NCBI GenBank assembly: GCA_947453945.1 | Contig: CANGJB010000033.1 | Coordinates: 1-32,252, forward strand | Direction: 5' to 3' | DNA: 32,252 nt | DNA from: Sphingomonadaceae bacterium | GTDB lineage: Bacteria; Pseudomonadota; Alphaproteobacteria; Sphingomonadales; Sphingomonadaceae | In this document: positions 1-8,180 of the stretch, piece after piece | How the letters are laid out: the number at the start of each line of letters is the position of its first letter | Numbering within the stretch: position 1 is the stretch's first letter | Made by a program: the position numbers and the translations under genes | Notes under the pieces: generated by a model | Databases searched by the model: none | Told to the model about the DNA's origin: nothing | The model's input: the letters and a program-made list of their open reading frames with translations, nothing else

Positions 1-43
1 AGAGCGAACACGCCGGGCGCACGCCGCTTGCACCGAAGAGCCC

Positions 44-70
44 TTGACGCGGCGGTGCAAATAATAAAAT
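44..70 (+). promoter_or_regulatory. Candidate promoter of the left glycoside operon
   Basis: TTGACG at 44-49 and TAAAAT at 65-70 stand 15 bases apart in the only AT-rich patch before the first gene. The spacer is short for a sigma-70 promoter, so this is tentative. A TGCAA (56-60)/TTGCA (87-91) inverted pair brackets the start area and could be a protein site. Between about 92 and 153 I see no gene or structure. Transcription from here would give an mRNA leader of roughly 80-90 bases before the leader ORF. Confidence 0.3.
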
Positions 71-169
71 TGTAGTTCTAATATTGTTGCAGAGAATTTC
101 CCGCAGCCACGCGATTCCAGATCACAACCAGCGCAGCGCCACACCAGCCGCCCAAGGGGAAACAGCAAA

Positions 170-259
170 ATGCCAATCACGTGCGGCTTAAGCCTGAACA
201 GGTTCTGGAACATGACTTTCCGGGGCTGGCCTGAACACAGCCTCGCGCTCGCCGCCTGA
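170..259 (+). CDS. Possible 29-aa leader peptide coupled to the GH3 gene
   Basis: This is a short frame starting MPITCGLSLN and ending at TGA 257-259. It has a good ribosome binding site, AAGGGGA at 154-160, nine bases before its ATG. The GH3 gene starts at 261, one base after this stop, and has no visible Shine-Dalgarno of its own. The arrangement therefore looks like translational coupling or a leader peptide. The product matches no family I recognise. It could instead be a chance frame, with the AAGGGGA unused. Codon composition is too short a sample to judge. Confidence 0.35.
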   Translation: MPITCGLSLNRFWNMTFRGWPEHSLALAA

Positions 260-260
260 C

Positions 261-2651
261 ATGACAGAGCTCAGCCTCGATCTGGCCGCCTCGCTAACGG
301 CGGGGGCTGCGATGTGGGCTTCGGTGGCCATCCCCGAAGCCGGCATTCCGGCCTTCACCATGAGCGATGGGCCCATGGGCATCGCCAGCGGCAAAGTCGA
401 CGAGCGCGATATTGCCCGGCTCTCCCCCTGCGCCACGGCGCTCGGGGCCAGCTGGGACGTCGATCTGGCCCGGCGCATCGGCACACTGGTCGGGCAGGAA
501 GCGGTGGGGCGCGGCATCGATATGGTGCTGGCCCCCAACGTGAACCTCGCGCGTAGCCCGCTCGCGGGGCGCGCGTTCGAGTATTTCTCCGAAGACCCGC
601 TATTGGCTGGCGTGCTGGGCGCCGGGTGGATAACCGGCCTGCAATCCACCGGCACGGGATCGTGCACCAAGCATCTCGTGTGCAATGACAGCGAGACCGC
701 GCGCGACACCATGAATGTCGTGATCGACGAGCGCACTTTGCGCGAGGTATATCTTCTCCCCTTCGAATTCGCCGCCGCTGCCGGCTGCGCAGGAATGCTC
801 GCAGCCTACAACCGCGTGAACGGCACCTATTGCGCCGAACAGCGCCACGTTCTCACCCAGGTGGTGAAGGGCGAATGGGGTTATCAGGGCGTGATCATGT
901 CCGATTGGTTCGGCACCCATTCCACCGCCCCCACGCTCGCGGGCGGGCTCGACCTTGAAATGCCCGGCCCCGCGCGCTTCCTCGGCGCCAAAGTCGCGGC
1001 CGCTGTGGCCGAGGGGACGCTGGCCGAACCCCGCGTGCAGGATGCCGCCGCCCGCGTCGCCGCCGCCGCGCGCCGTGTTACCGGGCTCAAGACGCAGCCC
1101 CTCGCTGAGAGCGCGATCGACGCGCTGCTGCAGGAAGCCGCCGCCGCCGGCATGGTCCTCCTCAAGAACGAAAGCGCGCTGCTTCCGCTCGATCCGGCGG
1201 CTATCGGCACGCTCGCGGTCATCGGCCCCAATGCCGCCGCGCCGTGTTTCCAGGGCGGCACTTTTGCCAAGATCTCGGTCCGCCCGGACCTGCCCTCCCC
1301 CATCGAGGCGATCCGGGCCCGCTTTGCACCGCACTGCACGGTGCTGTTCGCATCCGGCGTCGATCCCGCCCCGCGCCTGCCGCTCATGCCCGTCGCCCCC
1401 GCGCACGATAACGGCGATGGCTGCACGCGCGGCATGACGCTGGACTATTTCGCCACCCCCGATTGCAGCGGCGCGCCGCTCACCCGCGAAACGCGCGATA
1501 CCAATTCGCTCGTGTGGTTCGCCGGGATGCACGATCAGGCCCCGTTTGCTGCAGGCGGCTCGATCCGCGCCTCGGGCCGCTTCGTGGCAGACCGCGCTGG
1601 CACCTATCGCTTCCACCTCGGCGCGACCGGCGTCTCGCGCCTGATGGTGGGTGGCCGCGAAGTCCTCACCACCACCGAATGCCCCCCGGGCGATACCATG
1701 GGCGTGCTCAAGGCGGGCGACAGCGAAAGCGCAGCCGTTGAACTAGCGGCAGGCCAGTCGGTCGAAGTCGTCGCCGAGTTCCGCTTCACCGGCGCCCGCG
1801 TCCACGGCCTGTGGTATGGCATCCGCGCGCCCGGCAGCGGTGAAGAACTTCTCGCCGCCGCCGAAGCCGCCGCCCGCGCCGCCGATGCGGTGGTGCTGAT
1901 CGTGGGCGAAACCTCCGACAGTTCGGTCGAAAGCAAGGATCGGCCGGACACCCGCCTCGCCGCCAGCCAGCTCGAACTCATCGCCCGCGTCACCGCCGCA
2001 AACCCCCGCGTCGCCGTGGTCACCAACGTCGGCCACGCCTATGATGCTACGTGGGAAGACGGCTCCGCCGCGCATCTCGCCACATGGTATCCCGGCGAGG
2101 GCTTCGCGGCCGCGCTCGCCGCCGTCCTTGCCGGAGACAGCGAACCCGGCGGCCGAATGCCCGTCTCCATCGCGCGCACGGAAGCGGATTATCCCGCCTT
2201 CGCGCTCCAGCCCGCAGCAGATGGCGCGCTGCCTTACATCGAAGGCACGCGCATCGGCTATCGCGGGATCATTGCGCAGGGCTGCACCGCGCGCCACACA
2301 CTGGGCGCGGGCGAAGGCTATGCGCGCTTCGCATGGTCTGATCCGCATGCCATCGCAGGCGGCGCCGGCATCACCGTGACCAACATCGCAGGCCGCGCAG
2401 GCGCCGAAGTCGTGCAAGTCTATCGCGACGAGCCCGAGCCCACCCTGATCGGCTTTGCCAAGGTCAGGCTCGAACCGGGCGAGACGGGCGAAGTGCGGAT
2501 CCCGCTTGCCCGCCGCCGCTTCATGATCTGGGGCGAACAGCGCTGGGAGGCGCTCCCCGCCCCGCACCGCGTGCGCATCGCGCGGCACGCGGAAGACCCC
2601 GGGTTCGTGATCACGATCGACGTGGAAACGCTTGAGGACACCGCGCCCTAG
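261..2651 (+). CDS. Glycoside hydrolase family 3 beta-glycosidase with PA14 insert
   Basis: 796 aa. It probably removes beta-linked glucose or a related sugar from the non-reducing end of a glycoside. The GH3 N-terminal TIM barrel spans about residues 5-275, with the nucleophile Asp215 in a MSDW motif. The alpha/beta GH3 C-terminal domain is split by a PA14 carbohydrate-binding module at about 383-530, and a fibronectin-III-like domain closes the protein at about 690-785. Length and order fit PA14-type GH3 enzymes such as yeast BglI and Agrobacterium CbgI. There is no signal peptide, so the enzyme should be cytoplasmic. The start at ATG 261 is forced: an in-frame stop lies at 213-215 and no other start codon follows it. 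It is the first large gene of the operon ending at 8176. Substrate is not predictable from sequence alone. Confidence 0.9.
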   Translation: MTELSLDLAASLTAGAAMWASVAIPEAGIPAFTMSDGPMGIASGKVDERDIARLSPCATALGASWDVDLARRIGTLVGQEAVGRGIDMVLAPNVNLARSPLAGRAFEYFSEDPLLAGVLGAGWITGLQSTGTGSCTKHLVCNDSETARDTMNVVIDERTLREVYLLPFEFAAAAGCAGMLAAYNRVNGTYCAEQRHVLTQVVKGEWGYQGVIMSDWFGTHSTAPTLAGGLDLEMPGPARFLGAKVAAAVAEGTLAEPRVQDAAARVAAAARRVTGLKTQPLAESAIDALLQEAAAAGMVLLKNESALLPLDPAAIGTLAVIGPNAAAPCFQGGTFAKISVRPDLPSPIEAIRARFAPHCTVLFASGVDPAPRLPLMPVAPAHDNGDGCTRGMTLDYFATPDCSGAPLTRETRDTNSLVWFAGMHDQAPFAAGGSIRASGRFVADRAGTYRFHLGATGVSRLMVGGREVLTTTECPPGDTMGVLKAGDSESAAVELAAGQSVEVVAEFRFTGARVHGLWYGIRAPGSGEELLAAAEAAARAADAVVLIVGETSDSSVESKDRPDTRLAASQLELIARVTAANPRVAVVTNVGHAYDATWEDGSAAHLATWYPGEGFAAALAAVLAGDSEPGGRMPVSIARTEADYPAFALQPAADGALPYIEGTRIGYRGIIAQGCTARHTLGAGEGYARFAWSDPHAIAGGAGITVTNIAGRAGAEVVQVYRDEPEPTLIGFAKVRLEPGETGEVRIPLARRRFMIWGEQRWEALPAPHRVRIARHAEDPGFVITIDVETLEDTAP

Positions 2652-2681
2652 GACCACAGAGGGCGCAAGGGAGAGAGAACT

Positions 2682-3797
2682 GTGAAGCGGCTACGCATGG
2701 CCATGATCGGCGGAGGACCGGGCGCCTTTATCGGCCCCGTCCACCGGATCGCGGCAGAACTGGACCGGGAGATCGAGCTCGTCGCCGGGGTGTTTTCGGC
2801 AGATCCCGCCCGCAGCCGCGCCGGCGGCGAGGCTTATGGCCTCGATCCTGCCCGCGCTTATGCCACGCTGGCCGAGATGCTCATGGCAGAACGCGCGCAC
2901 GATGATGGTGCGCAGTTTGTTGCGGTGGTCACGCCCAACCACGATCACCTTCCCTCCGCCCGCGCCGCGCTCGCAGCCGGGTTCCCCGTGATCAGCGACA
3001 AGCCGATGACCGCCACACTCGCCGAAGCGCGCGAACTTGCCACCTTGGTCGAAGCCGCCGCCATCCCCTTCGCGCTCACCTACACCTATTCCGGCTATCC
3101 GCTGGTGCGCGAAGCCCGCGCACGGATTGCCGCCGGGGCGCTGGGCACCGTGCGCAAGGTCGTCGTCGAATACCCGCAAGGCTGGCTCGCCGGCCCGGCG
3201 GAGGGCAAGCAGGCCGAATGGCGCGTCGATCCGGCGCGCGCCGGAGCGGGCGGCTGCATCGGCGATATCGGCGTCCACGCATTCCACCTTGCTGAATTCA
3301 TCACCGGGCTGAAAGTCACCCAACTGCTCGCCGATCTCGGCACAGTGGTTCCGGGACGCCAGCTCGATGATGATTGCAGCGTCCTCCTCCGCTTTGAAAA
3401 CGGAGCCCGCGGCGTGCTGCTGGCCAGCCAGATCGAAGTCGGCGAACTCAACGGCTTGCGCATCCGCGTCTACGGAGAAAGCGGCGGCCTCGTCTGGCGG
3501 CAGGAAGAGCCGAACACGCTCATGCTCCACCACCTCGATGGCCGCAGCGAGGTGATCCGCGCGGGCACCGGCCTTCTCGGCCCCGATGCCGCGCGCCGTA
3601 CCCGCACCCCCGGCGGCCACCCTGAAGGGTATCTCGAAGCCTTCGCCAACCTCTACCGCGATTTTGCCGAAGTGTTGCGCGGTGGCAGCGCCCCGCTGCT
3701 CCCCGGCGCGCCTGAGGGCCTGCGCTCCATGGCCTTCATCGACACCGCCGTCCGCGCCAGCGCTACCCGCGCCGGCTGGACGCAGCTTACTGCCTGA
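2682..3797 (+). CDS. Gfo/Idh/MocA-family sugar dehydrogenase
   Basis: 371 aa NAD(P)-dependent oxidoreductase. An N-terminal Rossmann fold carries a glycine-rich loop at residues 9-14. The DKP version of the family's EKP motif holds the catalytic Lys107. Asp195 and His199 in a GDIGVHAFH stretch are the usual sugar-site residues. The start is GTG 2682, preceded by a purine-rich AAGGGAGAGAG site; the gap to the GH3 stop is 30 bases. Family members oxidise or reduce sugar and inositol hydroxyls, and some (YcjS, ThuB, DgpA) act at C3 of glycosides to make 3-keto sugars. With the TIM-barrel protein directly downstream, a 3-keto-glycoside role is likely here but inferred. Confidence 0.88.
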   Translation: MKRLRMAMIGGGPGAFIGPVHRIAAELDREIELVAGVFSADPARSRAGGEAYGLDPARAYATLAEMLMAERAHDDGAQFVAVVTPNHDHLPSARAALAAGFPVISDKPMTATLAEARELATLVEAAAIPFALTYTYSGYPLVREARARIAAGALGTVRKVVVEYPQGWLAGPAEGKQAEWRVDPARAGAGGCIGDIGVHAFHLAEFITGLKVTQLLADLGTVVPGRQLDDDCSVLLRFENGARGVLLASQIEVGELNGLRIRVYGESGGLVWRQEEPNTLMLHHLDGRSEVIRAGTGLLGPDAARRTRTPGGHPEGYLEAFANLYRDFAEVLRGGSAPLLPGAPEGLRSMAFIDTAVRASATRAGWTQLTA

Positions 3798-3808
3798 GGA
3801 ACCGCTCC

Positions 3809-4867
3809 ATGAAGACGATCAAAGGCCCCGGCATCTTCCTCGCCCAGTTCGCGGGCGATATCGCGCCCTTCAACAGCCTTGAAGCCATCGCCGACTGGGC
3901 CGCCGCCCTCGGCTACAAGGGCATCCAGATCCCCAGCTGGGATGCGCGCCTGTTTGATCTTACCAAGGCGGCGGAAAGCCAGACCTACTGCGACGAGATC
4001 ACCGGCATGCTGGCCAGCAAAGGCCTCGCCATCACCGAGCTTTCCACCCACCTGCAGGGCCAGCTCGTCGCCGTCCACCCTGCGTTCGATGCGCAGTTCG
4101 ATGGCTTTGCCCCCGCCGCAGTCCACGGCAATGCGGCCGCACGGCAGGAATGGGCCGTCAGCCAAGTCAAGAACGCTGCAATCGCCAGCCGCCGCCTCGG
4201 CCTCACCGCACACGCCACTTTCTCTGGCGCGCTCGCCTGGCCCTACTTCTACCCCTGGCCAGCGCGGCCCGCAGGGCTGGTCGAGGATGCCTTCGCCGAG
4301 CTTGGCCGCCGCTGGAAACCGATCCTCGATGTGTTCGAGGAGAACGGCGTCGATGCCGCCTACGAAATCCACCCCGGCGAGGACCTCCATGACGGTGTGA
4401 CCTTCGAGCGCTTTCTGGAGGCCGTCGGCAACCATCCGCGCGCCAATATCCTCTATGATCCCAGCCACTTCGTGCTGCAGTGCCTCGATTATCTCCAGTT
4501 CATCGACATCTACCATGAGCGGATCAAGTGCTTCCACGTGAAGGATGCCGAGTTTCGCCCCAATGGCCGCAGCGGCGTCTACGGCGGCTATCAAGGCTGG
4601 GTCGATCGCCCCGGCCGCTTCCGCTCACTGGGCGATGGACAAGTCGATTTCGGCGGCATCTTCTCGAAGATGGCCGCCAACGACTTTGCGGGTTGGGCCG
4701 TGCTCGAATGGGAATGTGCCTTGAAGCACCCTGAAGTCGGCGCCGCCGAAGGCGCGCCCTTTATCGCCAAGCACATCATCACCGTCACGCAGCACGCCTT
4801 TGATGATTTTGCGGCGGGCGGCGCAGATCGCGCGCTCAACCGCCGCCTGATGGGGATCACCGAATGA
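3809..4867 (+). CDS. Sugar isomerase/epimerase-like TIM-barrel metalloenzyme
   Basis: 352 aa, xylose-isomerase-like TIM barrel family. Glu186, Asp217, His243 and Glu300 sit at the ends of barrel strands and form the typical divalent-metal site. Relatives include keto-sugar epimerases (E. coli YcjR) and the large subunits of C-glycoside deglycosidases (DgpC/DfgA/CarC). Those act on 3-keto sugars made by a Gfo/Idh/MocA or GMC enzyme, and both kinds are encoded here. At 352 aa it is longer than YcjR-type proteins. The gene follows the dehydrogenase by 11 bases, and its last codons overlap the next gene in ATGA. A C-glycosidase role would normally need a small beta subunit, which I do not see in the window. 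Confidence 0.85.
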   Translation: MKTIKGPGIFLAQFAGDIAPFNSLEAIADWAAALGYKGIQIPSWDARLFDLTKAAESQTYCDEITGMLASKGLAITELSTHLQGQLVAVHPAFDAQFDGFAPAAVHGNAAARQEWAVSQVKNAAIASRRLGLTAHATFSGALAWPYFYPWPARPAGLVEDAFAELGRRWKPILDVFEENGVDAAYEIHPGEDLHDGVTFERFLEAVGNHPRANILYDPSHFVLQCLDYLQFIDIYHERIKCFHVKDAEFRPNGRSGVYGGYQGWVDRPGRFRSLGDGQVDFGGIFSKMAANDFAGWAVLEWECALKHPEVGAAEGAPFIAKHIITVTQHAFDDFAAGGADRALNRRLMGITE

Positions 4868-5463
4868 GCAGTTGGAGCAGACGCAGCTTTCTTGGCGCCG
4901 CCGCATTGGTCGCGGTGCAAAGCGCCATGCCGGGCGGCGCCGCCGTTCTCGGCAAGCTCGATCCGAAGGAAGCGCCCTCCCCCCGCCGCCGCAAGCTGAT
5001 GCGCGCGGTTGCCGATCATGTGATACCCGCCACCGATACGCCGGGTGCTGGCGCGGTCGGCACAGGCGATTTCGTCCTCGTGGCGCTCGCCCATGGCCTG
5101 CAAGGCACCCGCCGTCCGCCAAAGTCCGATCCTTCTTTCGCGCCGTTCCTGCGCACAGATGGCAGCCTCGATCACGCCGCATGGCTGGAGGCAAAGTTTG
5201 GCCCCAAGTGGCTCGCACTGCCCACATCCTGCCGCCATGATGCACTCGCCGCGCTCGATGCCGCCGCGTTCAAGGGCGACGCTAGCGCGGCCCCATGGCG
5301 CGCGATCAAGGGCCTGATCCTCACCGGCTACTACACCAGCGAGATCGGCGGATCGAAGGAACTGAATTACGAACTGGTCCCCGGCCGGTTCGATCCCAAG
5401 GTGCCCGTGGGCCCCGAAACGCGCGCTTATTCAAGCGACTGGACAGCGGTGGACTTCGGCTGA
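4864..5463 (+). CDS. Gluconate 2-dehydrogenase subunit 3-like, Tat-exported small subunit
   Basis: 199 aa. The N-terminus has a twin-arginine motif (SRRSFLG, Arg6-Arg7) followed by a short hydrophobic stretch, so folded export through Tat is expected. The middle carries the family-typical VIPATDTPGA sequence, and the C-terminal part has LTGYYTSEIGG. Such proteins are the small subunits of membrane-linked GMC sugar dehydrogenases (gluconate 2-dehydrogenase, glucoside 3-dehydrogenase, Caulobacter lactose dehydrogenase). They carry the signal for the partner. The gene overlaps the isomerase gene by 4 bases and the GMC gene by 1 base (TGATG), which supports stoichiometric expression with the GMC partner. 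Confidence 0.85.
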   Translation: MSSWSRRSFLGAAALVAVQSAMPGGAAVLGKLDPKEAPSPRRRKLMRAVADHVIPATDTPGAGAVGTGDFVLVALAHGLQGTRRPPKSDPSFAPFLRTDGSLDHAAWLEAKFGPKWLALPTSCRHDALAALDAAAFKGDASAAPWRAIKGLILTGYYTSEIGGSKELNYELVPGRFDPKVPVGPETRAYSSDWTAVDFG

Positions 5464-7169
5464 TGGACGAGACCCAAAACCTCAATTCGAATCATTTCGA
5501 CGCAATCGTCGTAGGCTCCGGGATCACCGGCGGCTGGGCGGCCAAGGAATTGACCGAAGCCGGCCTCAAAGTCCTCCTCCTCGAACGCGGCCGCAAGATC
5601 GAACATCAGGTCGATTACGAGACCGAGGTGAAAGCCCCGTGGGACATGCCCTTTCGCGGCGAGGGCGATGCCGATCTCTATGCGCGCGAATATGCGGTGC
5701 AGAGCCTCAACCGCCACTTCACCGAGTTCACGCAAGGCCACTTCGTGAACGACGCCGAAAACCCCTATCAAACCGGCGCGGACAAGCAGTTCAACTGGTT
5801 CCGCAGCTATCAGCTCGGCGGACGCTCTCTCACCTGGGGCCGCCAGTCCTACCGCTGGTCGGACTACGATTTCGGCGCCAACAAGCGCGACGGGCATGGC
5901 ACCGACTGGCCGATCCGCTACGCCGATCTCGCCCCGTGGTACGACAAGGTCGAGAACTTCATCGGCGTCTCAGGCGCGGCGGAAGGCCTGCCGCAGCTGC
6001 CCGATGGCAAGTTCCAGCCCCCCTTCGCGCTCAACGTGGTCGAACAGGCGGTCCGCGAGCGGATCATGGCGCAATGGCCCGAACGCCGCCTCACCATCGG
6101 CCGCACCGCCAATCTCACCGCTGAAAAGGACGGCCGGGGCCTTTGCCAGAGCCGCTCGATCTGCGCGCGCGGCTGCTCATACGGCGCCTACTTCTCCACC
6201 CAATCGAGCACACTTCCGGCAGCCCAAGCCACCGGCAACCTCACCCTCATCACCGATGCGGCGGTCGAGCACGTGGACTACGATCCCGCCACTCGCCGCG
6301 TGACGGGCGTGCGCTGGATCGACAGCAAGACTAAGGCCCGCAAGTCGGCCACCGCGCGCATGATCTTCCTCAATGCCGGGGCGTTCAATTCGGTCCACCT
6401 GCTGCTGAACTCGGCCAGCGAGGCGATGCCGCAAGGCCTTGCGGGCAGCAGCGGCGTGCTCGGCACGCACATCATGGATCACGCCAACACGCTTTCCGCC
6501 GCCGCGATCATGCCCGGCTTCGAGGCTTGGACCAGCTTCGGCAACCGCCCCACCGGCGTGATCATCCCGCGCTATCGCAACATGGAAGCGATGGACGGCA
6601 CAGGCCACACGCGCGGCTTCTCGTTCCAAGGCGGCGCGCTCCAATCGACATGGACCGCCGGCAAGCGCGAAGCGGGCATCGGCGCGGACTACAAGGCAGG
6701 CTTACGCAAACCCGGCCCCTGGCGCATGGTTCTCGTCGCCTTCGCCGATTGCGTGCCGCGCGCCTCCAACCGCCTCACGCTCGACCGCGCAAAGGTCGAC
6801 GCAAACGGCATCCCGCAGCTGCGCATCGACTTCGCGTTCGGCGCGGAGGAGACCGCCGCACTGGCGCAGGCCAAGGCGGACGCGGCCGAAATGCTGGGCA
6901 AGGCTGGCGGCCACGTGTTCATGGGCTTTGACCGGCCCGGCCCCGGCGGCACCGCAATCCACGAAATGGGCGGCGCGCGCATGGGCAATGACCCGGCCAC
7001 CTCGGTGCTCAACAAGTGGAGCCAGTCGCACGACGTGGCCAACCTGTTCGTAACCGACGGCGCGCAAATGGCCTCGTCCGCCTGCCAGAACCCCTCGCTC
7101 ACTTATATGGCGCTCACCGCCCGCGCCGCCGCCCACGCTGTCTCGCTCTTGAAATCGAGTGCGCTATGA
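5463..7169 (+). CDS. GMC-family FAD sugar/glycoside dehydrogenase, large subunit
   Basis: 568 aa flavoprotein. The FAD-binding GSGITGG loop is at residues 18-24 with the ribose-binding Glu41. The C-terminal GMC domain has His500 in HEMGGARMG and Asn543 in QNPS, near the usual catalytic positions. Type and length match large subunits of gluconate 2-dehydrogenase and glycoside 3-dehydrogenase. The start chosen is ATG 5463, which overlaps the previous stop and gives a normal flavoprotein N-terminus; the frame is open further upstream, but that stretch lies inside the previous gene. It has no signal peptide of its own, so it would ride out with the Tat-tagged small subunit. A cytochrome c subunit, usual in such complexes, is absent from the window. 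Confidence 0.9.
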   Translation: MDETQNLNSNHFDAIVVGSGITGGWAAKELTEAGLKVLLLERGRKIEHQVDYETEVKAPWDMPFRGEGDADLYAREYAVQSLNRHFTEFTQGHFVNDAENPYQTGADKQFNWFRSYQLGGRSLTWGRQSYRWSDYDFGANKRDGHGTDWPIRYADLAPWYDKVENFIGVSGAAEGLPQLPDGKFQPPFALNVVEQAVRERIMAQWPERRLTIGRTANLTAEKDGRGLCQSRSICARGCSYGAYFSTQSSTLPAAQATGNLTLITDAAVEHVDYDPATRRVTGVRWIDSKTKARKSATARMIFLNAGAFNSVHLLLNSASEAMPQGLAGSSGVLGTHIMDHANTLSAAAIMPGFEAWTSFGNRPTGVIIPRYRNMEAMDGTGHTRGFSFQGGALQSTWTAGKREAGIGADYKAGLRKPGPWRMVLVAFADCVPRASNRLTLDRAKVDANGIPQLRIDFAFGAEETAALAQAKADAAEMLGKAGGHVFMGFDRPGPGGTAIHEMGGARMGNDPATSVLNKWSQSHDVANLFVTDGAQMASSACQNPSLTYMALTARAAAHAVSLLKSSAL

Positions 7170-8176
7170 CCGCTTTTGTCCGCAACGTCTGGTACATGGC
7201 CGCCTGGGCCGACGAAATCGCTGGCGAAGCGCTGTTCTCCCGCACCCTGCTCGGCAAACCCTGGCTGATCTGGCGCAAGGCGGATGGCACCTATGCCATG
7301 ATCGCCGATCGCTGCCCGCACCGGTTCGTCCCGCTCTCGATGGGCAAGCGCGTGGGCGATACGGTGCAGTGCCGCTACCACGGCCTCGGCTTCGATGGCA
7401 CAGGCGCCTGCGTTCACTCGCCCTTCCCCGGCGATCCGCCCGCGCATGTCAGCGCGCCGGCCATGCCGATTGTCGAGAAGCATCGCGGCCTGTGGTTCTG
7501 GCCCGGCGATCCCGCGCTGGCGAACTCCGCGAAGATCCCGGATTTCAGCTTCCTCGATGAGGATCGCGGCATGCGGTGCGGCCACCTCACGATCGAGGGC
7601 AACTACGAACTCATCACCGACAACCTGATGGATCTCACCCACGCCGAATTCCTCCACGTGGAGAGCTTCGGGGTGAATGGATCGATCTTCCACGGAGAGC
7701 AGACCGTGCGCCACGATGAGGATGGCGCGATCTGGAACAACTGGGACATGACTGCCGTCGAGCCGCCCGAGTGGTCGAAAGCCATGCTGCAGCCGGGTGA
7801 CAAGGTCGATCAGTGGCTCCACATGCGCTGGCACGCGCCCGCCGCGATGGCCCTCACCGTCGGCCTTGCCCGCGCGGGCACGCAGCGCGCATCGCTGATC
7901 CTGCCGCCGATGATCAATCCGCACATCATCACGCCCGAAACCGCAACGTCCTCGCACTATTTCTATGATCATGAGGACAACGATGCCGCCGCCGAAATGG
8001 CGCGTCAGGTGTTCGTCGATGAGGACGAGCCAATGATCGAGGCCGCGCAGCGCGCGCTCGGAGCGCAGGATTTCTGGGACGCGCGCCCCGCCATCCTCAA
8101 GACCGACGCCGGCGCAATCCGTGCCCGCCGCGCCTTGATGCAATTGCGCAGTGCGGAAGCAGCGGTAGCCGCCTGA
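7166..8176 (+). CDS. VanA-like Rieske non-heme iron oxygenase (oxygenase component)
   Basis: 336 aa. The Rieske [2Fe-2S] ligands Cys50, His52, Cys69 and His72 are present (CPHR and CRYHG). The mononuclear iron site shows Asp156, His159 and His164 in DLTHAEFLH. The overall pattern resembles VanA/dicamba-demethylase-type enzymes, which remove O-methyl groups from methoxylated aromatics or hydroxylate rings. ATG 7166 overlaps the GMC stop in ATGA, so it is the last gene of the same operon. No VanB-type ferredoxin reductase is encoded nearby, so electrons must come from a partner elsewhere. The stop is only four bases from the end of the convergent MFS gene. The exact substrate is unknown; an aromatic aglycone would fit the context. 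Confidence 0.88.
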   Translation: MTAFVRNVWYMAAWADEIAGEALFSRTLLGKPWLIWRKADGTYAMIADRCPHRFVPLSMGKRVGDTVQCRYHGLGFDGTGACVHSPFPGDPPAHVSAPAMPIVEKHRGLWFWPGDPALANSAKIPDFSFLDEDRGMRCGHLTIEGNYELITDNLMDLTHAEFLHVESFGVNGSIFHGEQTVRHDEDGAIWNNWDMTAVEPPEWSKAMLQPGDKVDQWLHMRWHAPAAMALTVGLARAGTQRASLILPPMINPHIITPETATSSHYFYDHEDNDAAAEMARQVFVDEDEPMIEAAQRALGAQDFWDARPAILKTDAGAIRARRALMQLRSAEAAVAA

Positions 8177-8180
8177 GCCT

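Noticed and set aside
5295..5462. Upstream extension of the GMC frame
   Set aside because: It overlaps the end of the small-subunit gene in another frame and has no flavoprotein character. ATG 5463 gives the normal N-terminus.
7016..7165. Upstream extension of the Rieske frame
   Set aside because: It lies inside the GMC C-terminal domain and is basic, shadow-like sequence. ATG 7166 overlaps the GMC stop in the usual way.
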